Shown in pieces: positions 62,810 to 64,000 of a stretch of DNA of 64,000 nucleotides. This DNA comes from Bacillus sp. PK3_68 (GTDB lineage: Bacteria > Bacillota > Bacilli > Bacillales > Domibacillaceae). The notes under the pieces are model-generated. The model saw nothing but the letters and a program-made list of their open reading frames with translations. It had not been told where the DNA came from and ran no database searches. How positions within the stretch are numbered: position 1 is the stretch's first letter; each line of letters opens with the position of its first letter. The position numbers and the translations under genes are program-made. The stretch is taken from the NCBI RefSeq assembly GCF_003600835.1, contig NZ_NQYC01000001.1, forward strand, positions 3,681,001-3,745,000, given 5' to 3'.

Positions 62810-64000
62810 GTGAGTGCTAACTCTAATTCAATAGAGCAGAAAAGTTATGAATATGTTTCTTTAGACGAAAGAAGAGGAAATCCGAAAGAGCTGTTTTTTG
62901 TTTGGTTTGCTGCGAATACAGTTTCGACTACCCTCATAACTGGAGCTCTAGCAGTTATTGTTGGCTTGAATTTTTGGTGGGCTGCTCTGTCGATTTTATT
63001 AGGGCATGCCATTGGAGCAACAGTAATGGCGCTTCATTCCGCTCAAGGGCCAAAGCTGGGCATTCCCCAAGTAATGCAAAGCAGAGCACAGTTCGGATAT
63101 TTTGGGGTTATTCTGCCGATGCTGATCATTTTTACGATGTATTTAGGATATGGAGCAAGCAATACAGTATTAGTAGGGCAGGGAATTTACGAGACGCTTG
63201 GCATTCCTCTTAATTTAACTGTTATCATCAGTTTAATTCCAATGGTGCTGTTAGCGATCTACGGCCAGCGATTAATTCAGAAATCGATGAAGCTGTATAC
63301 CATTGCTTATACGGTGATTTTTGGGACACTGACGATACTTGTAGTCAGTCAAGTATCTATGGAAATGCTTAACCGGGGAGGCTTCTCCTTTAGCGAGTTT
63401 ATTTTGGCTACCTCGATCTCAGTTACTTGGCAGATTACTTATGGTCCCTATGTTTCTGATCACTCCAGATATATGCACCCGAGTGAATCTAAAAAAACCT
63501 TTGCCTATACTTACTTAGGGAGTTATTTGAGTTCTGTCTGGCTGATGCTTCTAGGGGCAGCCCTGGCAAGCATGGTTGCAGATGGAAACGTAATGGCCCA
63601 AATAAAGGAATTGGGTAATGGCATTGGCATAGTGATTGTTATTTTGCTATCTCTTGGATTAATTGTTATTAATTCATTAAATATTTATGGGGCGGGAATT
63701 ATTGCCTTATCAATAGCAAGTAACTTCTTCAAATTTGCAACTACCATTAAAATACGTGTGTTTACTTGTATTATCGTTGGGGTTCTTCTTGCCCTTGCAG
63801 CTACTGTTGGGGCGGGGAACTTTATGAATAACTTTCAAATCTATTTAGGGTTTATTCTCTTCTTCATCGTGCCATGGAGCGTTATTAATTTAACAGATTT
63901 TTATTTGTTGCGGCGTCAGGACCATAAACCGGATGAATTTATGGATAAAGAAGGGCCATTTAGAAAGTTAAAAATCAGCTCATTAACTATTTATCTAATA
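62810..64000 (+). CDS. NCS1-family cytosine/purine permease, partial (runs off window)
   Basis: The first 397 residues of a membrane transporter of the nucleobase:cation symporter family. The N-terminus reads SANSNSIEQKSYEYVSLDER and leads to FFVWFAANTVSTTLITGALA, then PKLGIPQVMQSRAQFGYFGV and TYGPYVSDHSRYMHP, all typical of CodB/purine-cytosine permeases. GTG 62810 has GGGGGG 8 bases upstream. It lies 82 bases after the amidohydrolase gene and is likely in the same operon. It supports a nucleobase-like or other N-heterocycle substrate for the pathway (inference). The stop codon is beyond the right edge. Confidence 0.88.
   Translation, partial: MSANSNSIEQKSYEYVSLDERRGNPKELFFVWFAANTVSTTLITGALAVIVGLNFWWAALSILLGHAIGATVMALHSAQGPKLGIPQVMQSRAQFGYFGVILPMLIIFTMYLGYGASNTVLVGQGIYETLGIPLNLTVIISLIPMVLLAIYGQRLIQKSMKLYTIAYTVIFGTLTILVVSQVSMEMLNRGGFSFSEFILATSISVTWQITYGPYVSDHSRYMHPSESKKTFAYTYLGSYLSSVWLMLLGAALASMVADGNVMAQIKELGNGIGIVIVILLSLGLIVINSLNIYGAGIIALSIASNFFKFATTIKIRVFTCIIVGVLLALAATVGAGNFMNNFQIYLGFILFFIVPWSVINLTDFYLLRRQDHKPDEFMDKEGPFRKLKISSLTIYLI

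Noticed and set aside
62902-63213. 103-residue + strand frame
   Set aside because: It is a shadow of the NCS1 permease, which reads in another frame from 62810 to the window end.

Overview
The window looks like chromosomal DNA from a low-to-mid GC Bacillaceae bacterium. The evidence is many close relatives of Bacillus subtilis genes (YjgC/YrhE formate dehydrogenases with DUF1641 partners, FdhD, CypC-type P450, GuaC, YdbM-like acyl-CoA dehydrogenase, EfeUOB iron uptake, YlmA-like ABC protein, IDEAL-domain protein). Strong AGGAGG-type ribosome sites, frequent TTG/GTG starts and TTGACA/TATAAT promoters point the same way. I saw no rRNA, tRNA, CRISPR array, IS element or prophage. The species cannot be fixed from the sequence alone.

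Layout: 0.1-7.2 kb is iron acquisition: a Fur-boxed siderophore-binding lipoprotein and a Fur-boxed efeM-efeB-efeU operon, with a broken glycosyltransferase between them. 8-14.4 kb holds an XRE-cupin regulator divergent from a LysE exporter, a VOC protein, a CYP152 peroxygenase and a TetR/GNAT/MATE group. 14.4-20.5 kb holds guaC and an acyl-CoA dehydrogenase divergent from a four-gene polar amino acid ABC importer. 20.7-25.6 kb has formate dehydrogenase 1, its DUF1641 partner and an OFA-type (oxalate/formate) transporter. 25.7-36.5 kb has a broken SDR, small proteins, a FusB-like protein, an HscC-type Hsp70 / J-domain / DUF1266 operon, EutH, an IDEAL protein, and a chemoreceptor behind a cyclic-di-GMP-I riboswitch. 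36.5-47 kb has an MFS exporter and a reductive pyrimidine or hydantoin catabolism set (M20 amidohydrolase, PreT, PreA, dihydropyrimidinase, NCS1 permease, a small protein), plus a two-gene HTH/RHH module. 47-53.8 kb has an ADP-ribosyltransferase-like protein, an ABC ATPase, formate dehydrogenase 2 with DUF1641 behind a leader terminator, an MpsC-family protein and fdhD. 53.9-64 kb has a regulator divergent from hpaC-hpaB-FAD synthetase-like-Rid-DUF1028, followed by an APC permease, a class II deacetylase-family amidohydrolase and an NCS1 permease that runs off the window.

Best candidates for something new: (1) the 53.9-64 kb block, where two promoters 4.5 kb apart carry the same 26-bp operator directly after their -10 boxes. 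They tie a flavin monooxygenase system, a Rid protein lacking the usual arginine, DUF1028, an amidohydrolase and two permeases into one apparent regulon, which looks like an unassigned oxidative pathway for an N-containing compound. (2) the HscC/J/DUF1266 cassette with its own palindromic operator. (3) the c-di-GMP-controlled chemoreceptor, the leader terminator of formate dehydrogenase 2, and the lone ADP-ribosyltransferase-like gene.

Caution: seven reading frames are broken (glycosyltransferase, efeB, SDR, RHH protein, preT twice, formate dehydrogenase 2). Six of the breaks are single-base losses, mostly in short homopolymers. Base-calling error is as likely as true gene decay, so these genes may be intact in the organism.
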